64,000 bases of DNA from Hymenochaete sp. R1 (taxonomy: Eukaryota; Basidiomycota; Agaricomycetes; Hymenochaetales; Hymenochaetaceae). Position numbers and translations under genes: made by a program. The notes under the pieces were generated by a model. The model was not told the origin of the DNA, did not search any database, and worked only from the letters and a program-made list of their open reading frames with translations. The stretch covers positions 62,001 through 126,000 of the forward strand of contig JAFREE010000006.1 of NCBI GenBank assembly GCA_019400425.1. The letters are read 5' to 3'. Of the stretch, positions 22,734 through 35,693 are shown in pieces (positions within the stretch are counted from its first letter, which is position 1; each line of letters opens with the position of its first letter).

Positions 22734-25700
22734 TGCGTGGTACTTGATGCGTGATTCTTGATTCCTGGTCGCTTTCTTCTCCTCTCGTTTCATTTCTTTC
22801 GTCTGAACTCCGTTTTCGTGAATGACCGTCGTCGCTTCCCGCACCTCGCGCCACGTCCGTGTCACGCTCGAATTACCTCCCGGCCTTTGGCCCCGACCTT
22901 GAACTCGAACGCGAACGCGAACTCGAACTCGAATACTTCAAAAAGCCCGACGATACGCATACGCATATGCATACGTATATGGACCTTCATCTTCATCTTC
23001 TTCGTCAATATTGGCATCATCAGTAGCACTATCAACAGCATTATCAACATCTCGCATGCATCTCGACACGAATACGAACACGATTATGGATACGAATATG
23101 GATCTTGGATCTTGGATCTTTGGATCATGGATAGGGACGCTTGCACTCAGCACTCACGTATGACGCATACAACGATGTTTTGATTTCGATTTTTTGTTTT
23201 CTTTTGTTCATTTTTTTCCCTCTTCTCTTTCTTGTATCGCTCTTACCATCGTTTTCGCCGTTTCGCCGTCTCGCCATCAGTACAGCAGTCCACAGTCCAA
23301 CAACTAGCAACCAGCAACCGTCCATACAGTAGACGAATACCCGGCTCCCAAACGTCTTTCTTCCCTTCATTTCCGTTTTTTTTTCTGTGACCCTTTTAGC
23401 AAGGCCTCGGCGCCGTTGTCGCTCTCGTTTTTTCGAGGTCGCGTTTTTCTTATATTCTTCGTTTCGTTTCGTTTCGCCTTCTTTCCTTCGTTCGTTCCCC
23501 CGTGCTTTTACTCCTCACCCTTCAGCCCTCACTCACCCTCACCTTCACCCTCACTGTCCGCCGCTTCTTTCCTACTTCCTGTATCCCGCTCGGGTTCCTA
23601 ACGGCCGTCCGAGTCCGAGTACCCAAATGAGCAAGCGTTACTAAACGCCAGCACCAGCGCCTCCCTTTCCTTCGTGTTGTCTTGTGTGTTTCTTTTTTCC
23701 TGCCTTGTGCCTTGTATGTCTGTCTATACCCTCCCTCTTTCTCTCTCTCTCTCTTCCCCTCCCTTTCGATCGTGATCATAATCGCGATCGTGTATTAGTT
23801 CGTTTCGTTTTCATGTGTGTATGTGTATGCGTAAAGGTGAAGGCGAAGTTGTATGTACATGTACATGTAGAATATCTCGAGTGTCCCATCTATCTTTCCC
23901 ATCTTTCCTCTCTTTCTTTCTATTTTGTTTGTTTGTTTTGTTTTTCCGTTTGTTTTGTTTGTTTGTTTTGTATAGCTTGATTCTGTATGGCGTCATAGCC
24001 TGTTATAGCTCATAGCTCATAGCTTATAGCGAAAGGCTTCGCTCTACAAGCCTCACAATTCGATATATATATCTTGCATCGAGATCTAGTCTGAGTCGCC
24101 GTGGCTTGCTTATTTTCTCGTCGTTAACGTCCGTCCCTTCTTTTTTAAGACGTCGTACAAGGCAAGTTAGTATTCGGAACACCACACCATCCGTATCCAT
24201 ATCTCGAATGTTGATGCCAGCACTAGTGCTGGCATTGACACCGGCACTATCCATTCGAATCATACGACAAGTCGGGAAATCAGAGTCGGGGCTCGGACTC
24301 GGCCCGGGAGTCGGGGACGAACAATCCACAGTCATTGTATTAATGGCCCATTGGCCAACGGTCGACGAACGACGAAGGAGAAAGGACGGACTCAGGCTTC
24401 ACGGGTCCACGAGGCCACCAAACCGAAGTCTGAATAGTAAATACACTACTACTTACAACGTCAGTATCAATATCAAAGTCAAAGTCAACATCAATATCAA
24501 TATCGGTGTCGCGGCAACTTTGAAACGTCAATACACTGAATACACTGCCTTTCCTTTCCTTTCCTCTTCTTTCCTGCATTTGAATATGAATAGTATTGAA
24601 TACTGGTATTAGTATTAACGTTGTTCGAGCCGCACTAGCCCCCAATCCCAGCTCGAGCAGACCCTGCTACTAGCCTATTACATGTAGTAAGCCCCCAGGC
24701 CCTGGGGCCCAGCCAAATGTTCGCGGGCTGGCTCATCCGTCCGAGCCCCGGTCAATTCAACTTGAAGTTAAACGAACTTCCTTCTTTCCGCCTTGCTCTT
24801 TGCTCTTTTCTTTTCACTCTTTCCCCTTCGTTCGTTCGGCTGCCTATGAGTTTGTTAGACCGTCACTAGTAGACCGTTACTGAGGTTAGGTTTAGGCTTA
24901 CCGGTAACGCATCGCCGACTTGAGGGTCAAGACTCAAGACACCGCAGCATAGTATTACGGTAGTACTACTAATGCTCGTAGTAGAAGTGGGCCTTCGACT
25001 CGGAGATCAAGTTGGCTTGGACTCCGGCTCTCGGTTCCGGGCTCTTGACTCTTGAAGTGCGGTTGGACCTCGATAAAGTCCGATTCCGAGGTCCGAAGTC
25101 ATTCGCTGATTACTCACTGCTAGCAATAGTGGATTTGGTTCATGTTCAAGTTGGCTGTCAGTGTCACCTTGACATCCTTCTCAGGCTTGAATGTCTTCCC
25201 GCAATTCAAGCAATTCAAACCACCCACAGAATTCTTGGAATCTCGCAATCCTCGATCCGAAGGACCGTTGAGAGTGTGGTAGGATGTATAGCCTGAAGTT
25301 GATGTGGATTTGAAATTTTGTTGTCGAGTTTGATGGTTTGAGTTTGAGTTTGAATTCGGGAACTCCTGCCGGATTCCGTTCGAGCGATCCGGATCCGGAG
25401 GCGTCGTGAGAGAAGGGGGTGGAGGGCGGAGGTGGGTTGGTAGTGGCGGAAATGCATCATGCAGGCGCGAGTGTCAGTGTACCACAAATACGAGAAAGGT
25501 TCGCGCAGGAGACGCCATTGAAAACCTCACCCGACGCCCGTGCCAGTGGCCGATCTGGTTCAGCCTTGAAGCTCGGACTGATTCGGTGGCTTAGGTTGAA
25601 TACAGAATTTGGTCGTCCCACTGGCAATAAAATTAACATTGGCTTTTTTCAAAATTCGAATTCGAATCGCAGAACTCGCTTTTGGGAAGGGAAGGTAAAA

Positions 25701-27566
25701 AGGGGGTGGCTTGTATCCTCCAAGCCGAAAGTACTTACTGAGTTGACTGCCATTTCCAGTCGCAGTCGCAGTTCGGTGCCGGAGTACAATTACTAGTAGC
25801 GCGCAAACTGCCATTTTCGACTGCATTCAGTCGCGGTCGCGGTCCATTTAGTCCAGTCCAATCTAGTCCGAGTCCAATTCAATTCGATCCGATCCATCAT
25901 CCATTGGCCTGCCTCAGGTCGCGAGTGCGGATCCTACGGAACAAGAAAGAGAGTTGTTCACATCTTTTAATCCTTCCGTTCGGAATCGGGTTCGTCCCCA
26001 AAACACAATACCACATGCCCATCACGAATTATTTTAAGACTTCGTTTTCTTATCAATATTACGAAAGGCGAATCCGAAGCTTAATCGGAGTCAAACTTGA
26101 AGTCGAACGGTGGGAGTCAATGTTTCTTTTTGGCTTTTTGGGGTACGGTTCTTGTTCTTGAAAGATTGGGTTTGAGAAATGAGGATGGTGTTAGAGAGAT
26201 GATTTGGATTCGTGGTGAAAAACTTACGACAAGTCGAAGTGCGGGATATCAATATCAGTGTCTGCCCCGGCCCTCTTCCCCTTTCTTTAAGAGGTTTGGC
26301 GAGAGGTAATGATATTCGCATATCGAGCATATGTAGAACGTAAATAGCAAAAAGCTTGAATCGAACGTTCAGGTGTCCCCCTCCTTTTTGCTTTTTTAAA
26401 AAACATTTCTTCTTCTTCTTTATTCCTCTTTTGACGAGGCACGAAGGCTGAGCGCTGAGAAAAAAAAGAGTGAAAGAAAAGGAAGTTCTTCCAACACTCG
26501 TCAGTAGCCCAGACATAAAACTTGAACAACATACGAGAACTAGTCGGCAGCTGAAAACTTGCATCTGAAGCGAGTGAGTCATCGACTTGAAAGCTCCTGG
26601 CAGGCTGGTAGTGTATCGACCTGCATCGTTTGGTCGCCGGTGGCCTAGCTTGCAGAGATATAGCCTGAAAGCCTCGAGAATGAGTGAGGCGGAATCGATT
26701 ACACAACCCGAAACACGACGAAATCACTCAGAAATCTGAGCAGAGCATATGATTCGAGAATGATTAGCTGCTTCTTATCGTTTCTCTTCCCTCTTTTTTT
26801 TTAAAAAAAACTCAGCTGGATTACGACCTCCCGCATCACGGAAGGGGTGAAAAAAAAGAGAGAAGAAGAAAAGAGGGGGGGAGGGAGCTTGAAGCCTAAG
26901 CCAGGCAGGTCAAGCGAGCTGCGCTGCACATGCACGCGAAACAATACGAGCGCAGGTGGCTGCTTGGTGAAGAAGCACCTCACCCAAGTCGCGTCTCATC
27001 GTTTCATCCAGCCGCTGCTTTTGGTTCTGTGAATGAGAAGACAAAACGGGGATGAGAGATATGAACCATCATGAGTGCACTGTGCAGCCCAGAACATCTT
27101 CGATTCGTCACTATTCCAGTTGTATGTGACACTGGGCTATTAATGTCCAAGTTCAAGTTCATATGGGCAATAGCAAGCCTAAAAGAGAAAATAAAAAAGG
27201 AAAGTGAGCGGTTCCGCGGTGCAACGGCCACGAAAAATGGTTCGTGCATTGTCATAGATTAAGGAGAGCCTCACCTGATCCAGGGTCTTCTGTTTAGCTC
27301 GCCGAACCAGCTGTTCCGGTAAAAAATGTATCGCGGATCGAGAAGCTCGAGAACCCGAAGTAAGCTATTCGTGTTGACGAGCGAGGAAGCGTGAAATGTT
27401 TCTTACCTCCTCTATTTTTGTTTTGTTTTATTTTCGTCCAGGGACCTAGCTTGATTTACCAATTCCTTCCTTTTCCAACTGAATTCGATTCTTTGAGGTT
27501 CAGCAGAGAGCAGACGAGAGTGACGTCGATATTTTTTACTATAAAAAGGGAAAAGAGGAAAGACTG

Positions 27567-27573
27567 TATAAAA
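27567..27573 (+). promoter_or_regulatory. Isolated TATA-like box
   Basis: TATAAAA in a gene-free region, with no plausible coding exon within 1 kb downstream. It could start a non-coding transcript or be chance. Confidence 0.2.
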
Positions 27574-28653
27574 GAGCTTGTCGGTGGGAACCTTCCGGGT
27601 TTTCTTCGCGGCAACTCTCAGGCACATGAAAAAGACCCTCTTGTTCGTGCACCTGTATATTAATTATAAGCCGTGGCCGTGAGTAACGTCTGCCAATACA
27701 CTGCAATTAGAAATATGCGCACCTGCGTCGAAAGAGTATATGGATTGAGGAGATCCGAACGAAGTACAGGCACTCTAAACCTCTCGTTGACGTCATGGCA
27801 CGACTCGGAACTTGAAGCTTTCCGCCAGTCAGTTTGGTCGTGGGATCGTCGACCCTCGACCTCGACCGTCATAGTCCTACCTACCCTACCGGCGACAGTA
27901 CCAGTCAATTTATATCAAGTATAAACGTACGAATGTCCCATGCATCATCACAATGATGCATTCAATTTGAAGCGACCATATCCCTGGGCTGTCGTACAAG
28001 AACTGGGCGGCGATGACGACTCGGGCGGAAGAAGACAAGTCCCAGTCTCCAGTCCAAGTCTGAGTCCGAGTCCTAGTCTGAATCGTGCGGTGCCGTTTCG
28101 TCATACCGGTGATCTACCTTCTCGAATCTTGCTTAATCTTGCTCCCGCGCGTTTTTGTTATTTTCTTATGACGATACCAGTGCCAGTACCAGTGCCAGTG
28201 CACCACATCACCGTCTCGCTCAGCTCAGAGTCCGAGTCTCCGGTTGACAGCTGCCCCCGAGCCGAGTCTTCGTGGCGGATCAGCAGGGCTCAACGTGGTG
28301 GGTGGGGCCTACGAGTCTACGGTTCCGAATCGTGTCTGGTCGGGACCAGTCGGTAGCGAGTGGCGTGGAGAACTCGAGAACTTGAGCTACAAAAAAAAGA
28401 ACAAGAAAAAACGACAAAGAAGCAAAATGTAAAGAAAGGAAGGCATCACTGGCAGAAGCACGAGAGGAGAGGTAAGGCAAGGTACAAGAGGATGATGACG
28501 TATCCGTGCCACTGGCACTCACTGGCACTGCGCGCGCTTCTTTAGATGAATGAGTCATCTTGTCAACGAACGAACTGAACTGGAGAGCAGTCCGAGGTGA
28601 TCGGTCCATCCCGTTGAGGCTTGGCTCCCGAGTCGACTCCGCCGGGGGGCTTC

Positions 28654-28660
28654 TATAAAA
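28654..28660 (+). promoter_or_regulatory. Isolated TATA-like box
   Basis: TATAAAA immediately preceded by a GC-rich segment (GCCGGGGGGC), a shape like a core promoter, but with no convincing open frame downstream. The best downstream frame is about 99 codons and shows no family resemblance. Confidence 0.25.
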
Positions 28661-31181
28661 CAGAGCCCGCAAGCTTAAGGACCGCCGTTCCGCGCTGATA
28701 TGCGTATCCATGTATGTCGTATGTTTTGGCGAAAAGAGCGATTGTGTGAGCGAGCCGCGGGGAGAGGAGAAAGAGGGGGGGAGGAGGCGGACTCAGCGAC
28801 ATTAGGGTGTACGTGTAAAGATGTACCGGATGGAAATGTATACCGTTCAGTAAGTTTTTTTGTGTGCGTGTGTGTGGAGGACAATGACGAGGGTGCGGGG
28901 GCTAAGGCTCTTGCATTCGACACGGAGAAACCTCGAAGGTTTTTTTTGAAAAAAAGATTCAAGAATTACTGGAACTTGCTTGAGGACATTCCAACTTGAA
29001 TGCCGAGTAGTACGGTACTACTTGAGTGCGAATTCGTGGTTATCGCACTCTATCTTTTCGAGTCCAGTACTCGGGATACTGTAGTTGTCTTTTTTGACTC
29101 GAGACTTGAGTCTTGGGCCCTATCCTATCCCGTTTTGTCTTGTCGTTAGTACTTCCAGTTGCCAGTGGTGTTCTTCGACTCGGAGTTCTTCTCTCCTCCC
29201 TCCCTCCACTGACACCCGGGCCCGCCCGCGTCCATGCTTCGTCATTTTTTCCCTGCCTTCTTTCTTCCTACGCTGATGTTATCGCGCGTTTTCAGTGGGT
29301 CGGACGCAGACAGACAGGTACAGAGCGTTTTGCCAGTGGTCGGGGACTTTGATCGCTGATTCCGATCATCGCGATAGAGCAATGGATGACTTTGATCAAA
29401 GAGAGATCATAATTGAAACGGGATGATACGGATATAAGTAAGTTTGCTTGTGGGTGGTGGGGTGGTGCATCTGACGTGACGTGCCGGTGTCGGATGTATG
29501 AGAGTTATTTTTGGAGCAAGCACTCAGGCTGGGGCTGGCAAGCAAAATAGAACTTGAAAACGCTTGGAACTTGAAGGAGGTCTCAGTCTGCGATTGCGAG
29601 AGGCACGGAGTACAGTATCGTTCCGAGTTTTCGTTCGTTTCTCTATGCTATGATTTCAAAAGTCGCCGGAATGGCGTAGTGTTCGCCGTGCGGGTGGGTT
29701 TGGAAGGTGCCGCAAGGGAGAGATGGAAGATGATGGATGCGCGCAAATACTTTGAGAGACAAAGAGATCTAGAGACGGGGACAGGGAGAGGTGAGGCTAT
29801 GATGCCAACAGTTGCCGAGAGAAGCGTCTTGAGAGGTTTGCACCTCCCTCCCCACACCCACCCTCTGGAGAATGGAGATGCCTTCCTGCCTTCCTACCTT
29901 CCTATCTTCTCGTTCTGCAGTGTCTGTGCTGATAGTAGTCGAAGCATCGTCGAGTGCCAAGGCCACGTCACGGTCAATGAAGGTATCTGAAGAGTGGAGT
30001 CTCCACTTCGGTGGCTGACTGGCTGACGACGTTAGAGGTCTGAGTCTGAGCTGAGTCCAAGTCTGCCACTCGGTGGTGCTGGTGCTGCTGGTGAACCAGC
30101 GGCTGAAACGACTCCGGGCCGGTGCGGCGCGTAAAAAAGACGCGTTTGGAGAACTTGGGATGACCCATGTCGGCGCATGATGAGCACCACGCACCATACG
30201 GATCCGCACTTCTCTTCAACTTCTTACAGCCGTCTGCTCGACTTCCCTGTTGCTCATTATCTGCTTTCTGCACAGCACTAAGCTCTTTTGGCGTTCATGT
30301 CGCCATATGTTTGTCGGGAAAGAAGGATGGAAAGACGTATGCTCGAGAGAGAGAGAGAGGGCTGAAAGAAAAGGAAAATATCTTTACGTTTGCTGTTGTG
30401 AATGTAGCTCTAGCTGCGGTCTAGCCTGGTAGGCTGCGGTCTGGCCGGCTTCTCTGTTGCTTGGACTGGAGTATACTGCGATAACAAAACTATTCGATGG
30501 ATATCCACCAGTGGACTCGACCTGATCTGACCTTGCGTACAGATGATTTCCCTCGGGGCCCGACGGATGCGTGGGGACGGAAGAAGGAAGAAGCGCGAGA
30601 AAAAAAGAGAGGGATGAGAGGTGGGTGGGTGGGGTTACAGAGGGGGAGAAGGAAGGACGAGAGGACGGAACGGAGCATGAGGACGGATTCACGGAAGGAG
30701 TTGGAGACACGAACGGACCCTACTTTTTTTTGGGACGGGGGCTCGACTGAAAGTTGCAGAGTCGTCTGTGTGGTGATGACTGGTCGCCATTCAGTCCCCA
30801 TCATCATCGGAACTGGGCTTTGTTGTTCTAATCGTGGGTGCAAGGCCAAGGACGTGTGCACGCGCGCATGTGTGTACGTGTTGTTTGGCCGTTCTGATTC
30901 TGGATATGGATATGGATACGGATACTGGAGTAATGCGGGTGTGGGGTGAGGTTTTTCCTTGGTATTCAATGGGATGGGATAGAGATGCCATCTAATCCCC
31001 AATCGACTACTTAAACACCGTCAGTCTTTCTCGTTTTCTGTTTTTTCTTCATCTCGAAAAAGGGATTTCAGTTCTGACCATCCTCTTTCCTCTCTCAGTC
31101 CCAGTCACATCCTTCACTGGGCCGCAGTCCTCGTCCTAGTCCTACCAGTCTGGGCTGACCCCGCCACTCTCCCAGTTTTCC

Positions 31182-31189
31182 TATATAAA
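31182..31189 (+). promoter_or_regulatory. TATA box of the sugar transporter gene
   Basis: TATATAAA, 211 bp upstream of the transporter ATG, followed by a CT-rich stretch (31190-31255). The spacing gives a 5' leader of about 150-180 nt. Confidence 0.65.
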
Positions 31190-31399
31190 CCTCCTCACTT
31201 TCTCCATCCCTCGTCCCTTCCCCAGAGCTCGTCCTCCTCCCCTTTCCATCTCTCACAAAATCATTTCGCCACTGCATCCAGTCGATCTCAGTCATAACCC
31301 CTTCCGTCGTCCTTCAGCTACCTACTAGCATCTACTAGTAGTCCTGCTACGTTCTTGCTCACTGGCTGCGCCTAGTTCATCCAAGATCGTTCTCCAGCC

Positions 31400-33944
31400 A
31401 TGACGTTCATGAAACTAAAAGGAAGGTCGCTCGTGGCCGCAATGAACCTCGTTGCAGGTATCGCCATCTTCTTGTAAGTCACCTCTTCCTTCATTTCGTA
31501 TCGACGACCACGATGGCTAACATTCCTCTTCCGCTCTTCTATTCATACTATCTCCGTACACTTTCCTCCCTACCTTCTTCTCTTCCCTTCACTGGTCTTC
31601 CCCACGCTAATTTGCTTCCGCTTCTTCATAACACTTTACACACCTCCCCCCTCTGCCACATTGCTATACCCATTGCTCTCCTCAATGCAGCTTCGGATAT
31701 GACCAGGGTATGATGTCGGGTGTCAACACCTCCCCCAACTACGCTCAGGTTATGGGGATCGGCTTCGCAACGTTCGTCCATCCAGCCCTCCCCCGCCCCA
31801 TTCGGATTGGCCATTTAACGATTCCATTCCTTTCTCTAACAGGTACGAAGGCCCGGCCGAGGGATATGTTGCCACTATCACCGATTCTACAAAAGAAGGT
31901 GGCATTGTCAGCAGTAAGTGCCCGACATGGATTAATCCTTTTCCCGAATGGCTCTTCTGACTTAGTTAATAGTCTATTATCTCGGAACTCTTATCGGAGG
32001 TCTTTGGGGTGGCAGTCTCGGAGACAAGTAAGCTTTTCCTTCACCCAGTCTAAATCCAAACCAAACCAAGGCACTGACTGTCATTTTCGTTGTTCACTCC
32101 AGACTCGGCCGTATCAAGACCATGATCATTGTTAGTGGCTTATCTTTTTTCCCATACCATGGACGCTCAGCTGACCTCAATTTTTCCATATAGGGTGGTT
32201 TGTGGATCCTTGTGGGAGCGGCTTTACAGGCATCGGCACAGAACGCGGCATGGTATGCTTGGCGTTCCCTTCCGCTTTTATCGTGCACACGATGAGGCTG
32301 ACACTCATCCTTTCTTCTCAAGGATGTGTTGTGCTCGGGTTATCAACGGAATCGGCACCGGCTTCTTGAACGCAATTGTTCCCGTGTGGAGTGCAGAGGT
32401 ATGTTCTTAAACTTCTCATTGTTGTGCCGCTTTATTCTCGTATGCACTCCGACGGAACTCGTACTGACCGACGTGTCATATTTTAGGTCGCCAGTCATAC
32501 TTCTCGGGGTGCCTTTATTGCCTTCGAGTTCACTCTCAACATCCTCGGTGTCGTCATCGCGTACTGGCTCGAATTCGGTCTCTCGTTCCTGGGTGATGGA
32601 AACACGGCGATTCGCTGGCGGGTATGTCATCTCTCGTCACTCGCTCCTCTAGAAGTTTCAATGCTAATCATGTTCTATTCCACAGTTACCGATCGCTTTC
32701 CAGATCATCCCCGTGGTACTATTCGTAAGCTTGGTCTGGCTCATGCCCGAGTCGCCCCGTTGGCTCGCCAAGATGGGCCGTTCCGATGAGACGTTGACAA
32801 TCCTCGGTGACTTGCGTGCGGATGGCAACTGCGACGACCCGAATGTCCAGGCCGAGTTTGCAGAGATTATGGAAATCGTTTCTTTGGAGAAGGAGAACGC
32901 TGGTCGTTCGAGTTACTGGAGTATGCTTTGGGGCACCGGTATGTGGTACATGGCTCGATTATATCAACGTGCCACTGACCATGCTCGTTCACAGGATGGG
33001 GTGAATTGCACGTCGCCCGCCGTGTTCAATTGGCTGTTTGGTTGCAGATTATTCAGGAGTACGTAGTCAAGATTATGACTTTTGCGATGAAATTCTAAAT
33101 TTCGTTATTGCAGATGGGTCGGTATCGCGGCTGTCACTGTCTACGCACCTACGATGTTCGCGCAAGCCGGCTACGACAGCAGGAAAGCTTCGTGGCTTTC
33201 TGGTGTCAACATGGTACGTCGTTCATACCAATCTCTGCCTCCCCGCAGGTTCTCAATGTCAGTTTTGCAGATCACGTACTGTCTCAGCACGCTCATCGCT
33301 GTCGTGACTATTGATCGCTTCGGTCGTCGGGCCGGTCTATGGTACGGTGCTGGTGTTCAGGGTACTGCGATGTTCCTCGCCGGAGGCTTTGCGCGCCTCA
33401 CGCTCGAAAATCAAGAAAAGCGTTCGCAATACGGTGCTGCCGGTGCATTCTTTATTTTCCTGTACACTGCAGCCTTTGGTGCCACGTGGCTGACGATCCC
33501 GTGGGTCTACCCGGTACGTTTCGCTGCATTTTCTCCCCATTGCAAAGAAAGGCTTATCTTTCACCCCAGACCGAAATCTTCCCTCTCGAAGTCCGTGCGA
33601 AGGGCAATGCCTGGGGTGTCGTTGGCTGGTCCATTGGCAACGGGTGGCTGACGCTGCTCAACCCGGTCATGTTCTCCGCTATCGGCGAGAACACCCTCCA
33701 CGTCTTCGGTGCCGTCAACTTCCTTTCGATCCCGCTTGTATGGGCATTCTACCCCGAGACGGCGAACCGCACGCTCGAAGAGGTCGACCTGCTGTTCGCG
33801 AGCTCGAGTCCGTTCGTGAAGGACAACGAGCGTGTGTTCAACGAGATGAAGGCCAGCGGGAGGAAGCTGTCGCACCGCGTGGAGGACGATGGTATTCCGG
33901 CCCCGACGGAGAAGATGACGGTGGAGACGAAGGAGGTGGTCTAA
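31400..33944 (+). CDS. MFS sugar transporter
   Basis: Thirteen exons: 31400-31473, 31691-31771, 31843-31913, 31973-32027, 32103-32130, 32194-32252, 32323-32398, 32487-32621, 32686-32938, 32995-33058, 33114-33213, 33271-33513, 33570-33944; exact frame, 537 aa, usual for the family. Motifs: FGYDQG in TM1, GDKLGRI in the first cytoplasmic loop, PESPRWL after TM6, DRFGRR, and PETANRTLEEVD after TM12. These are the signatures of the fungal hexose/sugar-proton symporter family, which sits in the plasma membrane with twelve helices. Substrate cannot be told from sequence; hexose, pentose or disaccharide are all possible. Exon 5 is only 28 nt, so gene finders may miss it. The first intron is long (217 nt) compared with the others (about 55-75 nt). 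Confidence 0.93.
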
Positions 33945-35693
33945 GGGGTTTTTTTTCTACGTCGCCCGTTCCCCCCGCCATTGAGTCCAAGTCCCTTAGC
34001 GCAGTGCATCGCTCCTCCAGTTCAAATCCGCTCTCACCTGCAATGTTTTGTTTCGCGCTTTCACGAATCTCACTTTCTGCTCCTCCTTTCCCTCTTCCTC
34101 TTCCTCTTTCTCCGTGAACGTCCACCCCCTTTACGGTTTCACACATAATTTAAACATTTCTACTTCTATCCCTTATTCTTTCTATTCATCCATTTTTTCT
34201 CCATTTTTTTTCAGTCTCAGTGTCGTTTTTGATTTACGTCGTCTCTGTACAAGTAGTACTCGCAATTGTCTCTCTGCACAGCTAAATGCATCACTGTTGT
34301 CTTATCGCAACTTCTCTTTTTAAACCGCTTCGGTGCTTCGGCGGGGTTTGCGGTGCCCTTTAGTCCGTGTCCGAGTCTCCTTTGGTCCTTATCTGAGCGA
34401 TGGATAGTGCCGCTGGAACTGGAAATGGTACCGAGTACCGAGTCTACTGTAACTGTCGGATGATACGTTTGACTCGACTTGGACTTGACATCGATCGACA
34501 AACGGTCTACGTGAAGCTCGGACTCGGACTCGGACTCGAGTCGAAGGGATGGAATGGGGTTGTTGTCGGTGGTTCGTTCGTTCGTTCGTTCGAGGGTTCG
34601 GACGTTTAAGCTTTCGAGCGTGTGGACGTGTATGGAAGTTAGAAGTCGAGAATTCGAGAATTCGATTCTTGAGAATGTGGATAAGAAAGAGAAGGAGAAG
34701 CGGGGAGAGCGAGAAACGGGATGAGTGAGAGAACGGTGAGAAGGATGAGGATCTCTCGTGACTCGGACTCGGACTCCGAGTCGTGTCTTATGATTGGGGA
34801 ATGAACTTTTAGAAGAATCAGAGAACTCAGCTTGTACTTCTACTTCTCCTGGTTTCACAGTTCTCGTGCTTGTGCTTGTGATAGAAACTTGGAACTCGAT
34901 ACTTGGAGACTCGAAAAGGGAGAAGATTAACCATTAGGGGAAAGAACATAGATGCATGAGTCAGCTGTCAGTACTAGTGCACCGGTGACTCACCCATCCA
35001 CCCTTCGCGTCCCCACCACCCACTCCCACTAGTATGGTCTTATTTTTGGAATTGGGTTCTGGGTTCTGGGTTTCGAGCTTGGGGTTTGGGGCTTGGCTTG
35101 GTCACAAGTGTAAGTTACTGATAAGAGTGGAGTGATAAGCTTCGTACTTCTTTCAAAGTCTTCGAGTGCTGGTCACTTCCGAGGGAGCGAGGGAAGGGAG
35201 AGGGACTCAGGGAGACTTGCTTCTTCGAGGCGAGGTCGGTGTGTAAGCTGTTGCCGGGGTGCCGGGCGGTATGCGGTACGGGTATGGGAGTTGCCGGATT
35301 GAGCCGAACCGCGTCTGTTGTTTCTCCGTTCTTTGAAATTGAACATCCGTCGCTTCACTTCTGCCCTCTGCACCGCAACTTGAACTTGAATACATCAATA
35401 TTCAACGTTCCGTCCCCTCTTCTCTTACCAGTTCTTCGTTAGACAAAAAAAAAGACTCGAGTGCGAACATCCACCTATATTCATTCTCAGTCACATTATC
35501 TAGGCTTTTGCTTTCTCCAGGACTCAGGCATCTGGGAAGTGGGAAAACCCACCTCCACCGTGACCCCCGTTAAAACCCACTGACAATACCCCGAGTCAAC
35601 CTCTACTCCTCTTCAAACGCCTTCCACTTCTAGTCACTTGCCTTGACGTCACTAGTACTAGCAGTCATCCCATATACTGTATACACTGGCACG
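33945..35693. other. Intergenic, repeat-rich
   Basis: Contains the transporter 3' UTR and the upstream region of the orphan gene. Degenerate GGACTC arrays occur near 34515-34545 and 34760-34785, with ACTAGT at 34973, 35028 and 35651. A 213-codon minus-strand open frame (34217-34858) crosses these arrays and I regard it as fortuitous. Confidence 0.6.

Larger units (their letters stand above)
22734..31181. other. 8.4 kb gene-poor region downstream of the GATA gene
   Basis: No recognisable protein gene on either strand. Open frames are short, overlapping on opposite strands and mostly made of simple repeats. The first few hundred bases must hold the GATA 3' UTR and the last 200 the transporter promoter. 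It contains scattered ACTAGT and TTCAAGTT words, T-rich tracts (about 23400-23980), A-rich tracts (about 26400-26880) and two isolated TATA-like boxes. No tRNA, rRNA or transposase remnant was seen. Confidence 0.6.

Noticed and set aside
31400..33944. Assigning a specific sugar to the MFS transporter
   Set aside because: Family motifs do not separate hexose, pentose, polyol or disaccharide transport.
34217..34858. 213-codon minus-strand frame downstream of the transporter
   Set aside because: Crosses GGACTC arrays, encodes Glu-Ser and Asn-Glu-Arg-Thr repeats, has no domain and starts without a promoter-like context.
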